Positions 1 to 11,219 of a stretch of DNA of 64,000 nt are shown piece by piece. The position numbers were made by a program, and so were the translations under genes. How positions within the stretch are numbered: position 1 is the first letter of the stretch; each line of letters opens with the position of its first letter. Source of the DNA: Trichaptum fuscoviolaceum (Eukaryota > Basidiomycota > Agaricomycetes > Hymenochaetales > Trichaptaceae); contig CAJSYZ010000003.1 in assembly GCA_910574455.1 (NCBI GenBank), forward strand, positions 2,789,250 through 2,853,249. The letters are read 5' to 3'. The notes beneath the pieces are model-generated. The model was not told where the DNA came from. It made no database searches and saw only the letters and a list, made by a program, of their open reading frames with translations.

Positions 1-44
1 ATTTTCAGACGAAGTAGCGACCCTTCAGACAGGTGCCAGCCAAA

Positions 45-68
45 TCAGGACGCGTCAGGACGCGTCAG
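45..68. repeat. 10-bp tandem repeat with two ACGCGT boxes
   Basis: About 2.4 copies of the decamer TCAGGACGCG lie head to tail. Each junction creates GACGCGTC, so two ACGCGT palindromes sit 10 bp apart. ACGCGT is the known MCB site of fungal G1/S (MBF) promoters. No gene start is visible within 800 bp to the right, so any target would lie left of the window. Confidence 0.5.
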
Positions 69-201
69 TCGCCGTAAGCAAAAGGAAGTTTCCCTGATGT
101 TGCAGGGTTTGCTCCATGTAGATTTTCCGCAATATTGAAGAGTGGGTAGTTTCAGTGCGTCACTTGTAATATTTACACAAGCGTAAGATGGAAGATGGGC
201 A

Positions 202-475
202 ATGGGCAGAAGTGAGGTAGATGATTCATTGCATAGTTGCAGGAGTCTCTCGACAGTCAGAACCTGTCGATCACAAGGAGGTAGTGGAGAGGAGAAGAGG
301 AGGCAAAGTTCTTCATTGCGACCGTTACTGGATGTAAGCTTTTTAGAAATCCTTCTTCAATCAAGTGAAGAATACCGCTTTTTCGCCTGTGAGTGTATTC
401 CAAGTACTAGTTGAATTCCGGATTGTGGTAATGCATCTCGATGAATGAACTTGAGAAAAAAGGTCGGAAGAAATC
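202..475. other. left-end region, no gene supported
   Basis: Apart from the short repeat before it, the first 475 bases contain only a 70-codon open frame at 202-414. That frame has no recognisable motif, and no splice-linked neighbouring exon was found. I see no gene here; a terminator or promoter of a gene outside the window is possible. Confidence 0.4.
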
Positions 476-758
476 CAGTCTCCTACCCAAACCCTCCCAC
501 GGTTCGGATTGGCTAAAGCCCCAGGGTCTCTGCGAAGTTTGCAGACCCTTAATCCTCCCGCCGTAGCCCGAGTGCTGGCCCGCAGACCGCTATTCCCACG
601 GAAAGCGATGAGCGGGGGTGGACCCTGACAATGAGCGGGCTCGGCTAAAATGTTGGAGGCCAGACCCTCCCTACGGGAGGATTAAGGGTCTGCAAACTTC
701 GCAGAGACCCTGAGGCTTTAGCCAATCCGAACCGTGGGAGGGTTTGGGTAGGAGACTG
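476..758. mobile_element. 283-bp inverted-repeat (MITE-like) element
   Basis: The 85-base arm 476-560 is the reverse complement of 674-758 with one mismatch (CCCC against CCTC in the middle). The arms flank a 113-base spacer (561-673) with no coding potential. Outer ends read CAGTCTCCTACCC. The flanks 468-475 and 759-766 do not form an obvious target-site duplication. Long near-perfect terminal inverted repeats around a short non-coding centre fit a non-autonomous DNA transposon (MITE or foldback element) or a hairpin-RNA locus. It ends 186 bp before the ATG of the RING gene, so it may sit in that promoter. Confidence 0.7.
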
Positions 759-944
759 TCCTGCCGGAGGAAAACGATATCCTGGTGTCAAAGCATCACG
801 TGAGCGACGCGTGCCTGTTGTCGCGCTTGCGCCGAACTTGAACAGGCGATTCAGATTGTTGTTCGCTTCGACCACGTCCTGCTGGTAATATTCGTCCTCC
901 CTCTCCTTCCCCTTCCCGGCATTCCCTCCTTCTACTTACGAACA

Positions 945-2117
945 ATGCCCATTCCGTCAACAATCACAGAGCTGAGAGAGACAGAAAAGTAAGTGAAACT
1001 GATGAAGATGATAAATACACGTTGGCTGACTATTGACTTCACCTCTGGCAGACTTCGAGCTCTTCAACTCATACGATCTCTACCTTCACTCGGGCGTACG
1101 GCCATCAAGGACAGCGAACTATGCTGCCCTATCTGCCTTATCTCATTTGAGACGATATTCGAAGACGAAGAACTCGTCCTTTCACGGCAGGGTTCATCGC
1201 AGCCTGCCTCAGGCTCTCAGCCTAGAGGGCTTGATAGCCTGTACGGAGTAGTGAAGTTGACCGTCTGTGGGCATGCTTTCTGTCGAAAAGAGTGAGTGTG
1301 GCTACTTCCGTTGGATGAAGATGCGGTATTGACAGGTGAACCTTGCGCAATTAGTATAGCTGAATGGGTCGACTCATTTGTGAGTGTACAAATCGTGAAT
1401 GTGTTAGTCATTCGAGTTACTCATAATCGACTTCGATATACAGCATGGCAGCTGTCCTGCTTGCCGTCAAGTTTTCTTTGAGTTCACACCGATCGACGAG
1501 GCCGAATACGAGTCTTCAGATGGCGGCGAGTACCTCCCAGACGAGGACGAGTTCGAGGAGGATGAGTTCTTCACGGACGACGACCTTATTCCGTCCAGCG
1601 ATTTCTTGGACACGGATGTGGAAATCGACGACGAAGAGGAGGCAGAAGTCTCGTTCGCTTACGGCGAGCGGATCGGTTTTGCCGAGGCACTGCTGACTCG
1701 GAGCGTGGATGGTTCGAGTGTGTACGCGGATGTGAGCGATGCTGAACCGGAGGGTGACGATGAGATGCCCCGAATTGAGTTTCTGAGCGATGACTTAGTT
1801 CCGGAGCTGGACGGTGGCATGAGTAGCGAGAATGACGCATCTCTCTACGCCTCAGAGGGTTTGACTACGGATGGATCGACTTCCCTCTCCTCTGACGGGC
1901 CCTCACTCGAACATAATAATGATAACGACGGTAAGTGGATACGATCTGTAACTTCTACAGACGCTGATAGGTACAGTATTCAGCATCTGAATATGCGGCC
2001 GATGTGAGCATGGTCTCCGCAGATGTCGACGTACACGAAGATTGCATCACGAACATCGGACCAATAATCAGCAAAGAACAAGATTCCCCATCGCTGGATT
2101 TCCCTATTGCAATTTGA
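945..2117 (+). CDS. RING-finger protein with acidic tail
   Basis: A protein of about 309 residues from five exons: 945-988, 1052-1291, 1355-1379, 1444-1930 and 1984-2117; the frame closes exactly across all four introns. A RING-type zinc finger runs from about residue 35 to 110: CPICL, then CGHAFCRKD, then HGSCPACR. The ligands are spread over three exons, one only 25 nt. A long insertion separates the first two ligand pairs. After the RING the chain is very acidic (runs of D and E from about residue 125), with no other domain seen. RING proteins usually bind E2 enzymes and act as ubiquitin ligases; the substrate is unknown. The gene converges on the AARSD1-like gene, leaving about 146 bp between stop codons. 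Confidence 0.8.
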
Positions 2118-2263
2118 TTTCCCCCTCCCTCTCCCTTTCATGCATATTTAGGTCGTTTTCTCCACAATATCCTTATGTCTCTAACGCATCATAACTCTTG
2201 TTTTGTAATGTCCTATGTTCATATGTACGTATATATTTGTGTCCAAATTTATGTTATTTATTT

Positions 2264-3998
2264 CTACAAATCGGCCAGAATTTGTTCCACAATACTTCCC
2301 TCCTTCGCATCTTTCCATACGCCAGACCACTTTCCGCTCCAGCGGATTCCCTTACCCCCTCCTTTCACACTCAGCTTGGACTTCAGGGCGTCACCTACGG
2401 TCTTTACCAGCTTCTCGTCCGAGCTCAGCAGTAGGACAGTCGAAATGCTCGTACTTGTCTGCACGGTCGGCGAAGAGGTGAGTACGATAATGTATGACCT
2501 TACAGGGCTTGCGGTCTCTGTACCCGAGGAGATAGAAACATAATTCGATGATATTGCCTGAAGAATTCCTAGTGCACTTGCCGGATCGTCTGAACGATGA
2601 TAATACTTCACAAATGGCCTGCCTTGCGCTTCCGTACTGTCAACAACACGGCCATGCGCTTCATCGTGCAAGCTACGAGCAATGACTCTGGCCAATTCAC
2701 TTTCCAGGTCTTCTGCCCTCTTGTCTGCACGCTTGCGCTCCTCCACAACCTGCTGAACACGTTCTGGGACGAGCGCAGGTCCACATGACATTATACCCGC
2801 GGTCGACGTGAGTAGGTTGTGCGAGGAAGCCAGGTGTGCGTGCAGCCGCGGTCCGCAAAGGAAGAAGAGTCGCGAGGTTGATGTGCTGCCTCGAGCAAGC
2901 GACTCTGTTTGTGGAAGGAGGAAAAGTTGGAGATTGTGTAAAGAGGGTAGGTGAGTTCCACAACATCTGTATATGATAATCATACATTTTAGTGTGTCCC
3001 CCAACAACGAGCATATTTTCGATGCTTACGGGTTCCTATCTACACCATCGATGACAACGGTTCTCTTAACGCCTCCCGTGTAATCCTGCGGGAGTGCTTT
3101 GCCTACAGTCCGTCCACCTTCCAGTGTCGCAACTCCAGGGCGATTATCCTCCTCGAGCGGCTCGACTTCAACATGCACGCTACGTCCTTCATATGCCAGA
3201 GTATGAGCTAGAGACTGAATTTGAGCGATCTCATCGAGTGACAAGGAACGAGGAAGTTCCACGTAAGAAGGTGACGGGTAGGTGGTGAGCGCCCAAGAAA
3301 GAGTGGGTAGGTCGAGCTGCGTTTCGAGCAAAGCGGAGAGCAGGTGCTGGGAGGTGTGCATGCACATCTACTTCGCGTTTCGAAAAGTCAGTCACCAGTA
3401 TATTGTGCATCTGGCTGTAACCAAAACTGACATGGTCCAATCTCCTCATAAATCCGGCTTCGCCGAGTGCAGTGGTGACTTCCAAGCCGACTTCCAAGCC
3501 GACCGCGCTCCCGTTCTTTGACTTCACAAAGTGGATCGCATGTCCGCCGCGCCTCTTGACCTCGGCCACTTCATACTCCTCGCCGTTCGAAGTACGTATT
3601 GTTCCAATATCCGAAGGCTGGCCGCCTCCCTCGGGGAATAGCACAGTATCATGCAGAATGACCTCGAAGAGTGTATCTCTATCAGACGCAGCGCTCCCGG
3701 ACCCCTTTTTCTTCCGGTTACCTGCAGGAGATTCACTCGTAGCCGGTTGATAAGCACTACAGCTGATAACAGTGGAAGTGAGCTCCCTAAGCAGTGGGTC
3801 ACCTACGAGCCAGATCAGGCCAACAGTCAGCAGAATATACGATATCCAGTGCAAAATCTACTCACGTTGGCAGGCAAGGAGCCCTACAGGTATAGGAAGG
3901 CTCTTATCCTCGGGTACTCGAAGGGCAGGAGAAACTATCCTATGATACGTCGGTGGTGTTATGGGTACGGGGCGCAGGAGAATCGCTGACGCTGCCAT
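2264..3998 (-). CDS. alanyl-tRNA editing protein (AlaX/AARSD1-like)
   Basis: Trans-editing enzymes of this family hydrolyse Ser-tRNA(Ala) made in error by alanyl-tRNA synthetase. The start at 3998 gives an N-terminus rich in P and V, then the motif LLACQRDPLLRELT across intron 1. Next come FPEGGGQPSD, the zinc motif HTSQHLLSA (HxxxH) after an intron that splits DH|MCMHTSQH, and the second zinc motif NPCCGTH across another intron. A helical segment with VVEERKRADKRAEDLES follows, and the C-terminal GGGKGIRWSGKW resembles the glycine-rich end of the family. All metal ligands are present, so it should be active in the cytosol. It is transcribed divergently from the DJ-1-like gene, with 325 bp between starts. 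Confidence 0.88.
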
Positions 3999-4234
3999 CT
4001 TTCAGTTCGAGAGCAACAGCGAACAGCTATGAGATATAAGAAAGAGGCAAGTGCCAGTTGGCAGAACGTTCACAAGGTGTTTCTCCATGGGTGCTTGCTC
4101 ACGGTGGCCGACGCCGAGGCAGTGGGTGTATGCGATCACGACCACGACCACCCGGAGTCTCACGCTCTTCCGCAAGCTTATGCATCTCACTTAAGTTCTC
4201 ATCCCAGGCCAATGACGCACTGTCTCTCGATGCC

Positions 4235-4241
4235 TATAAAG
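4235..4241 (+). promoter_or_regulatory. TATA box of the DJ-1-like gene
   Basis: TATAAAG lies 83 bp upstream of the ATG at 4324, inside the divergent 325-bp spacer shared with the AARSD1-like gene. Confidence 0.5.
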
Positions 4242-4323
4242 TCGCTCACGTTCGCAGACATGGAAGACCAGCATCCGACCCACACCTTTAGCCCTTGCAA
4301 ATTCGACTTATTCAAACATACCG

Positions 4324-5285
4324 ATGGCACCTAAAGTTCTCTTCGTTTTGACGTCTGCTGATAAGACTTTGACTGGCGCGGAAACTGTAAGTTGTCGTCG
4401 AAGTGTATGAAGCTGGTGTTAACGTTATTTGCGTCGTCACATAGGGATGGTATCTGCCTGAAGCTGCTCATCCGTACTACGTACTCTCGCAACAGACTGA
4501 GATTGATTTTGCGGCACCCAAGGGACCCAACCCACCTATCGACCCCACCAGCGTGAAGGTATGTATGTACATTGAAAGCCTTTAGCAGAGTCTGATTGTA
4601 TGTTTCTCCTCTTTAAGATGTTCACAGACGACGAGAGTGTCAATTTTTTGAATGATGCCACGGTCAAGGCAAAGCTTGAAAACGCAAAGCATCTGTCCGA
4701 CGTGAAGGCCGAAGACTATGATGCCGTTTTCTACGTCGGAGGCCATGGACCCGTCATTGACTTGGCTACCGATCCAGTCAACATCAAGCTGGCGGAAAAC
4801 TTCTGGAACCAAGGCAAGATCGTGAGCGCTGTATGTCATGGACCCGCGTAAGTTTTAGCAAAATATTTCGGGGTCGGGAGAAAACTTACGGCTTTGTCAC
4901 AGTGCGATCGTAAATGTCAAGGATTCGGCCGGGAAGTCGATATTTGCCGGGCGAGAGGCTACCGGATTCTCGAACCTCGAGGAAGAGCAGGTCGGGAAAG
5001 TAAAGGTGTGTGCTGTTCCGGATGCTTGGTATGGAGAGAAACTGAGGCTTTTCACAGGACATTCCCTTCCTCCTTGAAACTGAAATCAAGAACAATGGAG
5101 GAAATTACACCAAAGCTCCAGAACCGTGGGGTGTAAGTAACCGCCAATCCTCTTTTCGCAAATCATACTGATTGTCTTTCTTACTCCAGGTTCGCGTTGT
5201 TAAATCCGGAAACTTGATCACCGGACAGAATCCCGCATCAGCGAAGCCGATAGGCGAGGAGATCCTGAAGGCGCTTACTTCCTGA
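4324..5285 (+). CDS. DJ-1/PfpI family protein, Hsp31-like (glutathione-independent glyoxalase)
   Basis: Starts MAPKVLFVLTSADK, the usual first beta strand of the family. GWYLPEAAHPYY follows intron 1. The core carries YVGGHGPVIDLA and the nucleophile elbow AVCHGPA, where Cys is the catalytic residue and His its neighbour. The chain ends TGQNPASAKPIGEEILKAL, the typical C-terminus of Hsp31-type members, about 240 residues in all. Fungal relatives convert methylglyoxal to D-lactate and serve in protein quality control. Five short introns, the last two near 5015-5055 and 5135-5189. TATA at 4235. Class assignment is firm; the exact reaction is inferred from the family. Confidence 0.88.
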
Positions 5286-6037
5286 AGATTACGATCACCC
5301 CTCAAGCAAAGCCCAAGTGTATATCATGTGCTTGCATGAAAGTGAAATAAATATAATGCTACATATCTCCAATAGTAGTAACGCACGTTGCTTCCATGAC
5401 GAGCTCATATCAGGTAGATTGGAATCAGCACTTGCGCTTTGCAGAGGTAAGATTAGAGCTTTGGCAAGAGCTGGACCTCACAGTAGGAGGATTGACGACG
5501 GAGCCAGTATGCTTGAGAACCGAATTAAAAGACCGCTGTCCAAGATGTGATGTATGAGTCGACGGAGGTAAGAAAGTGTATGGCCGTGCGTGGAGGTCAG
5601 GTCAGGTCAGGCATGGGTGCGCCGTCGGCGTGGGCAACTTCAAGTTGTATGTTGTCGTGGTTGATCCGGTTACTGAGCCCTTCCCCTTTCCCTTCCTCGA
5701 CGTGCTCGCTGCATGCTATAGGCCATATATCGTACCATATATCTCTCCCACTCGCCCGTTGGTGGCAGCAGTGGCTCACTCCCTTCTCTTTCTTTCAACC
5801 GTCACCTCGCACTTCGTGCCTTTGGTGAACACGATCTGCCATCTCAGTCACCTGCTTTGCCAAGCGAGTGTGTTGCGAAACAGAGAGGCCTAATCATTGG
5901 GGAAACACGTCTACATTAATTGTTAGTTTGCCCCAGCTGCTCGCGCTCGTCCCCGAGTTTCTGATCGTAGATCTGCACCGAACACGCGTACAACCAAGCA
6001 GCAATAAACATTCAGGTCAACGAGTAATTCGAAATCG
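5286..6037. other. intergenic, 752 bp
   Basis: Spacer between the DJ-1-like gene and Nem1. It holds three short tandem copies of GTCAG near 5594-5610. Small open frames at 5317-5550 and 5547-5893 have no recognisable motif. It should contain the Nem1 promoter. Confidence 0.5.
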
Positions 6038-7890
6038 ATGAACTCTTTGTCGTTCCTCTCAAAGCAGTTCGATGTCCTCGCATCTACTTCTGTGCCGCAC
6101 ACGCCTGCGTCGACGCCGACGGGTGAACGATTTTCGCAGCTCGGAGAGGGTGCTAGCCACGGGATGTCGCATCCGCAGCTGAAGCGGTCCCAGACATGGT
6201 CGGCGCGCTCGTTCTTCATCCCTCCACCATCCCAGTCTCCGTATTTCCACCAGCGCAGAACACCTCCTCCGACTCGTTCTCGAAGGCGGTCTGGCTCGAC
6301 GCCGAATAGCGCGCGCTACCCTGTTGGTCACTCAACAGTTTCCTTTCCGTCATCCACTGCTTCTGCTTCTTCCTCAGGATCTACCTTGGGCGCCTCTAAC
6401 GAACCTTCGGAAGTGAAAGACATGCGAGCGTCATTCTCACAACCACCGACAGTGCCTGTCCCCGTGCCTCCCGTCATACAACCGAAGCTCTCACAAGCTG
6501 AACTGAGCTGGTATCAAAGATTGTACATAATTCGACTGCTGTGTCTATTTGTAAACTGGCTGTGGACGGGGTTTTCTGCAGTCGCTCGAGCCATCCTACG
6601 CCATGGGCATTCGGCTTCAAACAGAAATGGCAAGCAGAAGGCAGAATCCGAGGAGGATACGAGTGGAGACGAGAAAGAGAGCGAGGACGACTTCAACGTG
6701 ACTGCACGTCTGCCTGCACGCCGGCTGAAGCGGACAGGTCTACTGCGTGCAAGGACATCGTCTATAGCATCGATCGTCCTACCTCCGACTACAAAGCCTC
6801 CTACTCCTCAACCTGTAGCAAAACCGCTTACGCCTTCACCTTTGAGCAACTCGTACACACCACCACCTCCCACGCTGACTGTCACGCCCTATGCCGAAGA
6901 AGAGATGAAGTCAAATCAACTGGACTTACTAGCTCCTGCATTACCGATAACATCCACTGACAGCAACTTTCTACATCCCTCTCAAGCTGGATTTCGCGCG
7001 TCCTCGACGGTTCCGGCGCTCTCGATATATAGCACGTCAGACACGTCTTCTTCCAAATCCCAGAAGACAACACCTCTGCATCGGCGGAAAACACTCGTGC
7101 TAGACTTAGACGAGACACTCATTCACTCGACAACACGCCCTTTGTACCCCTCGTCGGTAGGAAGTAGTAGCATTCTCGACATTGGTAGTTTGATTGGCTT
7201 TGGCGGGCGGACGAAGAAGGCCGGGCACATGGTAGAGGTTGTGATGGGTGGTCGTAGCACGTTATACCACGTGTATAAACGACCGTTCGTCGACTATTTT
7301 CTTCGCAAAGTATGTGCACTTTGTTTCCTATTAACACATCAGAGAATTGGTTCTTAAGCTGCGAGGACGACATGACTTACCGCCTTCCAACATTAGGTCT
7401 CAACTTGGTATACGCTCGTTATTTTCACGGCTTCTATGAAGGAGTACGCGGACCCGGTTATAGACTGGTTAGATGCGGGTCGTGGCATCTTAGCTCTTCG
7501 TTTCTTTCGAGAGGTAAGTGGAGTGAGAACCAAGTGGCTTGGAACTTTCTCTAACAGATACGCGCTCTTTTAGCACTGCACTCAGCTAGAGAATGGTTCA
7601 TATGCTAAAGATTTGTCTGTGCTCGATATAGACCTTTCTCGTGTATGTTTGCTTGATAATTCGCCAGTGAGTTATAGCATCAACCCAGGTACGTTGTCCT
7701 CTTCTGGACAAACTCCAGCTATAGCAGTCCCTAATGAACTCTGTTTTTTTTAAAAACAGCGAACGGCATTCCTATAGAGGGCTGGACACAAGACCCTAAT
7801 GATGAGGCCCTTCTGGATCTTCTGCCAGTACTAGACTCCTTACGGTTCACCAGCGACGTCCGTCATGTCCTTGGCCTTCGCGGCTTTTAA
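6038..7890 (+). CDS. NEM1: Nem1-type nuclear envelope phosphatase (FCP1/CTD phosphatase domain)
   Basis: Nem1 with Spo7 dephosphorylates the lipin Pah1 at the ER and nuclear envelope, steering phosphatidate to storage lipid. The first about 150 residues are Ser/Pro-rich, then a membrane segment ([13 protein letters not shown], about residue 170), an acidic stretch, and the FCP1 domain: [12 protein letters not shown] (the DxDxT nucleophile) at about residue 355, [18 protein letters not shown], and [14 protein letters not shown]. It ends RHVLGLRGF. Three introns, at about 7310-7397, 7519-7573 and 7689-7759, interrupt the catalytic domain. Length (about 510 residues) and one N-terminal membrane anchor suit fungal Nem1. 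Confidence 0.88.
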
Positions 7891-8430
7891 GCAACTCCTA
7901 TCGCATAAGCACGCTTTCGATCAATACCAAATAAGTTTCTCTTGGGCTTTCATAACTTACACCGCATTTTCATACTTTTTGCCCCTGCTTCATAATGCAA
8001 AGCAAGATTCGTGTATCATGTACAATCATAACTTACATACTCAAGGCAGTGGAACTCCGTTTCGTGCATGGCTGAAGTAAATCGAATATATTTGAGTTCG
8101 TTCTTTGGTTTTGGGACAAATGGTTGGAGAATGCAAGTATGGCTCATTCTGTTGGTCCTTTCGCAGTAATAGATTCGTTGTTAACACATCTGCATAAGGG
8201 TTGTAAGTGAACGACAGCGCTTAAATGTGAAAACAAAACCTTTGACGTTCTGATGCATTAAATTACAATTCGCTTTGACCTTACTATGATATTAAGACAA
8301 CAGAAGAAAGAGAGAAAAGAAAGAAATGTGTAAAGCAGACTGAAAGGGATTACGAGATGTGTATGATGACAGCCAAAGGATAAAGGCAGTAGAAGATAAA
8401 AGATGTCTGCTAAATAGAAAGACAAAGGGG
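7891..8430. other. convergent intergenic region, 540 bp
   Basis: AT-rich spacer between the stop of Nem1 and the stop of Snf7 on the other strand. It probably holds both 3' UTRs. No gene seen. Confidence 0.5.
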
Positions 8431-9360
8431 CTACATAGCCAGCGAAGCTTGCAAGGCTCTGAGCTGCGCCTCCTCGTCGTCCTCCTCGATTGCAGTTCTC
8501 TGCCGAGATGCTAAGGCACATATTATTTCAGTCATTGACAAATACGGATAATAGTCATACTCACGTTCTTCTAGTGACGGTAAAGATGTCCGTGGTGCGC
8601 GCTCGGCGCCGGCAAGACGTTCATTCAGTTCATCTTGTTCTAATTCAGCCAGCTCGTTCTTGAGCTCATCCTACAGACGAAGTTCAGACACCCGAAATTA
8701 TCAGAGTAAGTAAAATGCGAATACGAACCTCGTCTAAGTCGATGCCAGCGTTCATTGGGTTTGATATAGCGTCCGATATCTCATTCGCGATCTCCCTTTG
8801 CTCAGTGATCGCAGCCATCGTAGCATCCACTTTGTCAGGTGTACTAAGTCACCAAAAGTCAAGCACGATAAATGTAGTGGACATGAGAAGATGTTGGTAC
8901 GAGGTTACGCACAGATTGCCATGTATTGCCTTCAAAGCGTCTGAACCCCTCTTCATCGCCGCCATCGTCTCCTGGTTAAAGTTCGCCGACTCTAGAGTGT
9001 TAACCTGCATCTCCAGCTGCAGTCGTGTGCCCGCCAGACGGTCCAGCTCCTGTTCTGCCGCTTTCTTTCGCCGGAGTGCTGCAGTGGCGGCTGGCGGTGG
9101 GTGACCGGGGCAACAACAGACACAACATATGCGTCAGATTTGGAACAAACGGTGCAAAGAAGAGCTCTATAGTGCACACCACTCTTATTTGTTACTGCGT
9201 TCGCGCGCGCCTTCTTCAGTTCCTCGTCCACTTTCTTCTGCAGGTGCTCCTCTTTCTTCTCGAGCATCTGCAGCTGCTGGCGTAGTGTCACGATCGCATC
9301 CCGAGTAGCCTGCTTTGCGTCCTTCCGGCCGCCAAAATAGCTCATAAAGCTTGCCATCAT
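8431..9360 (-). CDS. SNF7: ESCRT-III subunit Snf7/Vps32 (CHMP4-like)
   Basis: Snf7 polymerises on endosomal membranes to form intralumenal vesicles. The N-terminus MSYFGGRKDAKQATRDAI leads to the basic first helix (LRQQLQMLEKKEEHLQKK). Later exons give ESANFNQETMAAMKRG and DKVDATMAAITEQ, then ISDAISNPM, all typical of the Snf7 core. The acidic C-terminus ends EEAQLRALQASLAM, matching the position of the MIM1-type helix that binds Vps4. Several introns (for example about 9092-9180, 8840-8910, 8670-8728 and 8519-8560). The upstream ATG at 9360 adds five residues before MSYFGG (ATG at 9345); either could be used. Confidence 0.88.
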
Positions 9361-9517
9361 CCTTTGTCCGCTAGGTACGATCCACGAGTTATCAACGGTG
9401 TATGATAGAAAATAGTAAAGGAGTACAGGGTACAGAGACTGTGCAAGCGCTATGACTTCGCAGTTCGCAGCACCCTCAGGATGCGGTGGATGAGATAAGA
9501 TGTGACAAGACTTCAAG

Positions 9518-10089
9518 TTGCGTCACAGCTGCCATAATGGGCGTGCAATGACCTCAACTTCAACGCTGTCCACGACGTTCAGACGTTCAGCGTTCAACGC
9601 CCTCGATCTCCGTGACCTCTGTATCTTACAAGACCCTTCGCACATGAACTGTTGGATCTGGCGCAAATCTGTGCAATCGCCAATCTGGCTGCTTCGAGGC
9701 TCACGAAGTCTCTGCCTTGGAGAACATCGCGGAATGGTGTAGAAATGTGCCGTCGGGCGAAATCTCCGCAGCTCTATCTTGGGGTGACGAACGAGACTGC
9801 GGCCCTAAGAGTCATCGTTGCCTTTGATGATTAGTGACATACGCAAGCTGAGCTCCGGCGAAACTGTCCCTCTTCATAGCTTTCAGTTGCAAATTGGCGT
9901 CGTACAGTATTGCTCAGAGGGGTCTGATATACAAACAGCACTTGCCCACCTGACCTCATTTCTCAGATGCCCGATCAACACGTCGTTCTGCTAGACATTA
10001 ACCTGCCAGACGTCCACTTCGGCACTTGGCCGGTCCTGATAACAGGGGTGCACGTCGTAAACCAAAGGATCTGGACCGCGTGCGTATGA
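9518..10089 (+). other. coding-like region, gene model unresolved
   Basis: This lies about 160 bp upstream of and divergent from Snf7, where a gene is expected. Three overlapping frames show protein-like composition: LLDLAQICAIANLAAS (about 9650-9700), VSALENIAEWCRNVPSGEIS (about 9700-9770), and a frame from ATG 9827 with ISDIRKLSSGETVPLHS. An intron with a clear CTGAC branch point just before TTTCTCAG (ending 9967) would join this last frame to HVVLLDINLPDVHFGTWPV, ending at TGA 10089. I could not make one continuous model. A small OB-fold protein is one guess from the beta-rich pattern; decay of an old gene is the alternative. Confidence 0.25.
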
Positions 10090-11128
10090 AATTTGTTTTT
10101 ATTCTCGTGATGGCTGTACATGGTTTTATTATTTGTTATTGACCCAGAGCCTTGCTCCCCGGAAGAATGTTTTGCATTGTTCTCTGCGTACGACTGCGCA
10201 GTGAGAGTGCATATCTCCTCCGAACCTGTTGATGTTCATGGCCTTGCAAACCTCCCGAGACGCGGATGTAGAACTATCGTGCGTTAGTATCTTGTATAAC
10301 CTTCCAGAAGCACGTTGGCGCTTATGCTTGAATATGGCACAGATTAAGCTTGTTGATCGACCAAGATGTGCACCGACTTCCATCTGAGCGCTCAAAAAGT
10401 GCATTGATGTAGGTTGCTTAGGTTGCAATTGCAACGATGCGAAGTTCGTGTATTCTGCATCAGACGATATATGATCATCCCTGCATCAGTTCCAGGAATA
10501 CGATAGACACCCCAAGTTCACCTCTTCAAGTTCTATGACTTACAATATGAGATAGTCTGAGCTCTGGTATCCTCGGGCTCTTAAAATATAGCATTGCGTC
10601 AAGATGCTTGGGACTTCGCCATAGACATAACGGCAAAATGCGCTTCTTAGGCTGCTGGCCAGTTCCTCCTTTTGTGTTGCGCCCGCACAGGATTTGCCAG
10701 GGGCGAACAGTCATGTATAGAAGAGTACGGAGCGTATTTTCGGCCGTCTTCTAGCATCAGTTCGCGAAGTGGTTCGTAGCTATGATATCCCCGGGTAGCT
10801 AGACAATGCCACCTGAAAGCGGTGAGAAGGAGCCTCCGCGAGACATCCGAACGTCAAAATAGCACAGATGTCGCGAAAGGAGACAAGAGGAAGATGATAT
10901 CAATTGACGTTCCGAGATACCATCTTATCGATGTACAACGTTGCGGTGCTTTGTACAACCAGATATGGGATGACTGCACAGGTTGCGCAAGTACGGGCAA
11001 TCGTGCACATGAATTGCTCTATTGTAACCATGTCCCCCTGATAGATAGTGCTAGTACTATCCGGCACTATTTTTATTCATTCTACCTGTCGTGAACCATG
11101 CCGGCCCCCGCATACAGCCACCCTCAGG
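10090..11128. other. intergenic, about 1 kb
   Basis: Low-scoring short frames only (for example 10129-10434 minus and 10822-11094 plus), with no motif or convincing splice chain. No gene supported. Confidence 0.4.
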
Positions 11129-11135
11129 TATAAAA
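11129..11135 (+). promoter_or_regulatory. TATA box of the CipC-like gene
   Basis: TATAAAA 85 bp before the last base preceding the ATG at 11220, followed by a C/T-rich leader. This arrangement is common in strongly expressed fungal genes. Confidence 0.6.
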
Positions 11136-11219
11136 TCTCCCCTCATTCGCCTTCAGTCCGTCAAGCCCTCCTTTCTCTCCTACTGCCACTACCACCTCTC
11201 CTTATATCTGCATAACATC

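Noticed and set aside
202..414. 70-codon open frame at the left end
   Set aside because: No motif, no spliced partner, and length expected by chance.
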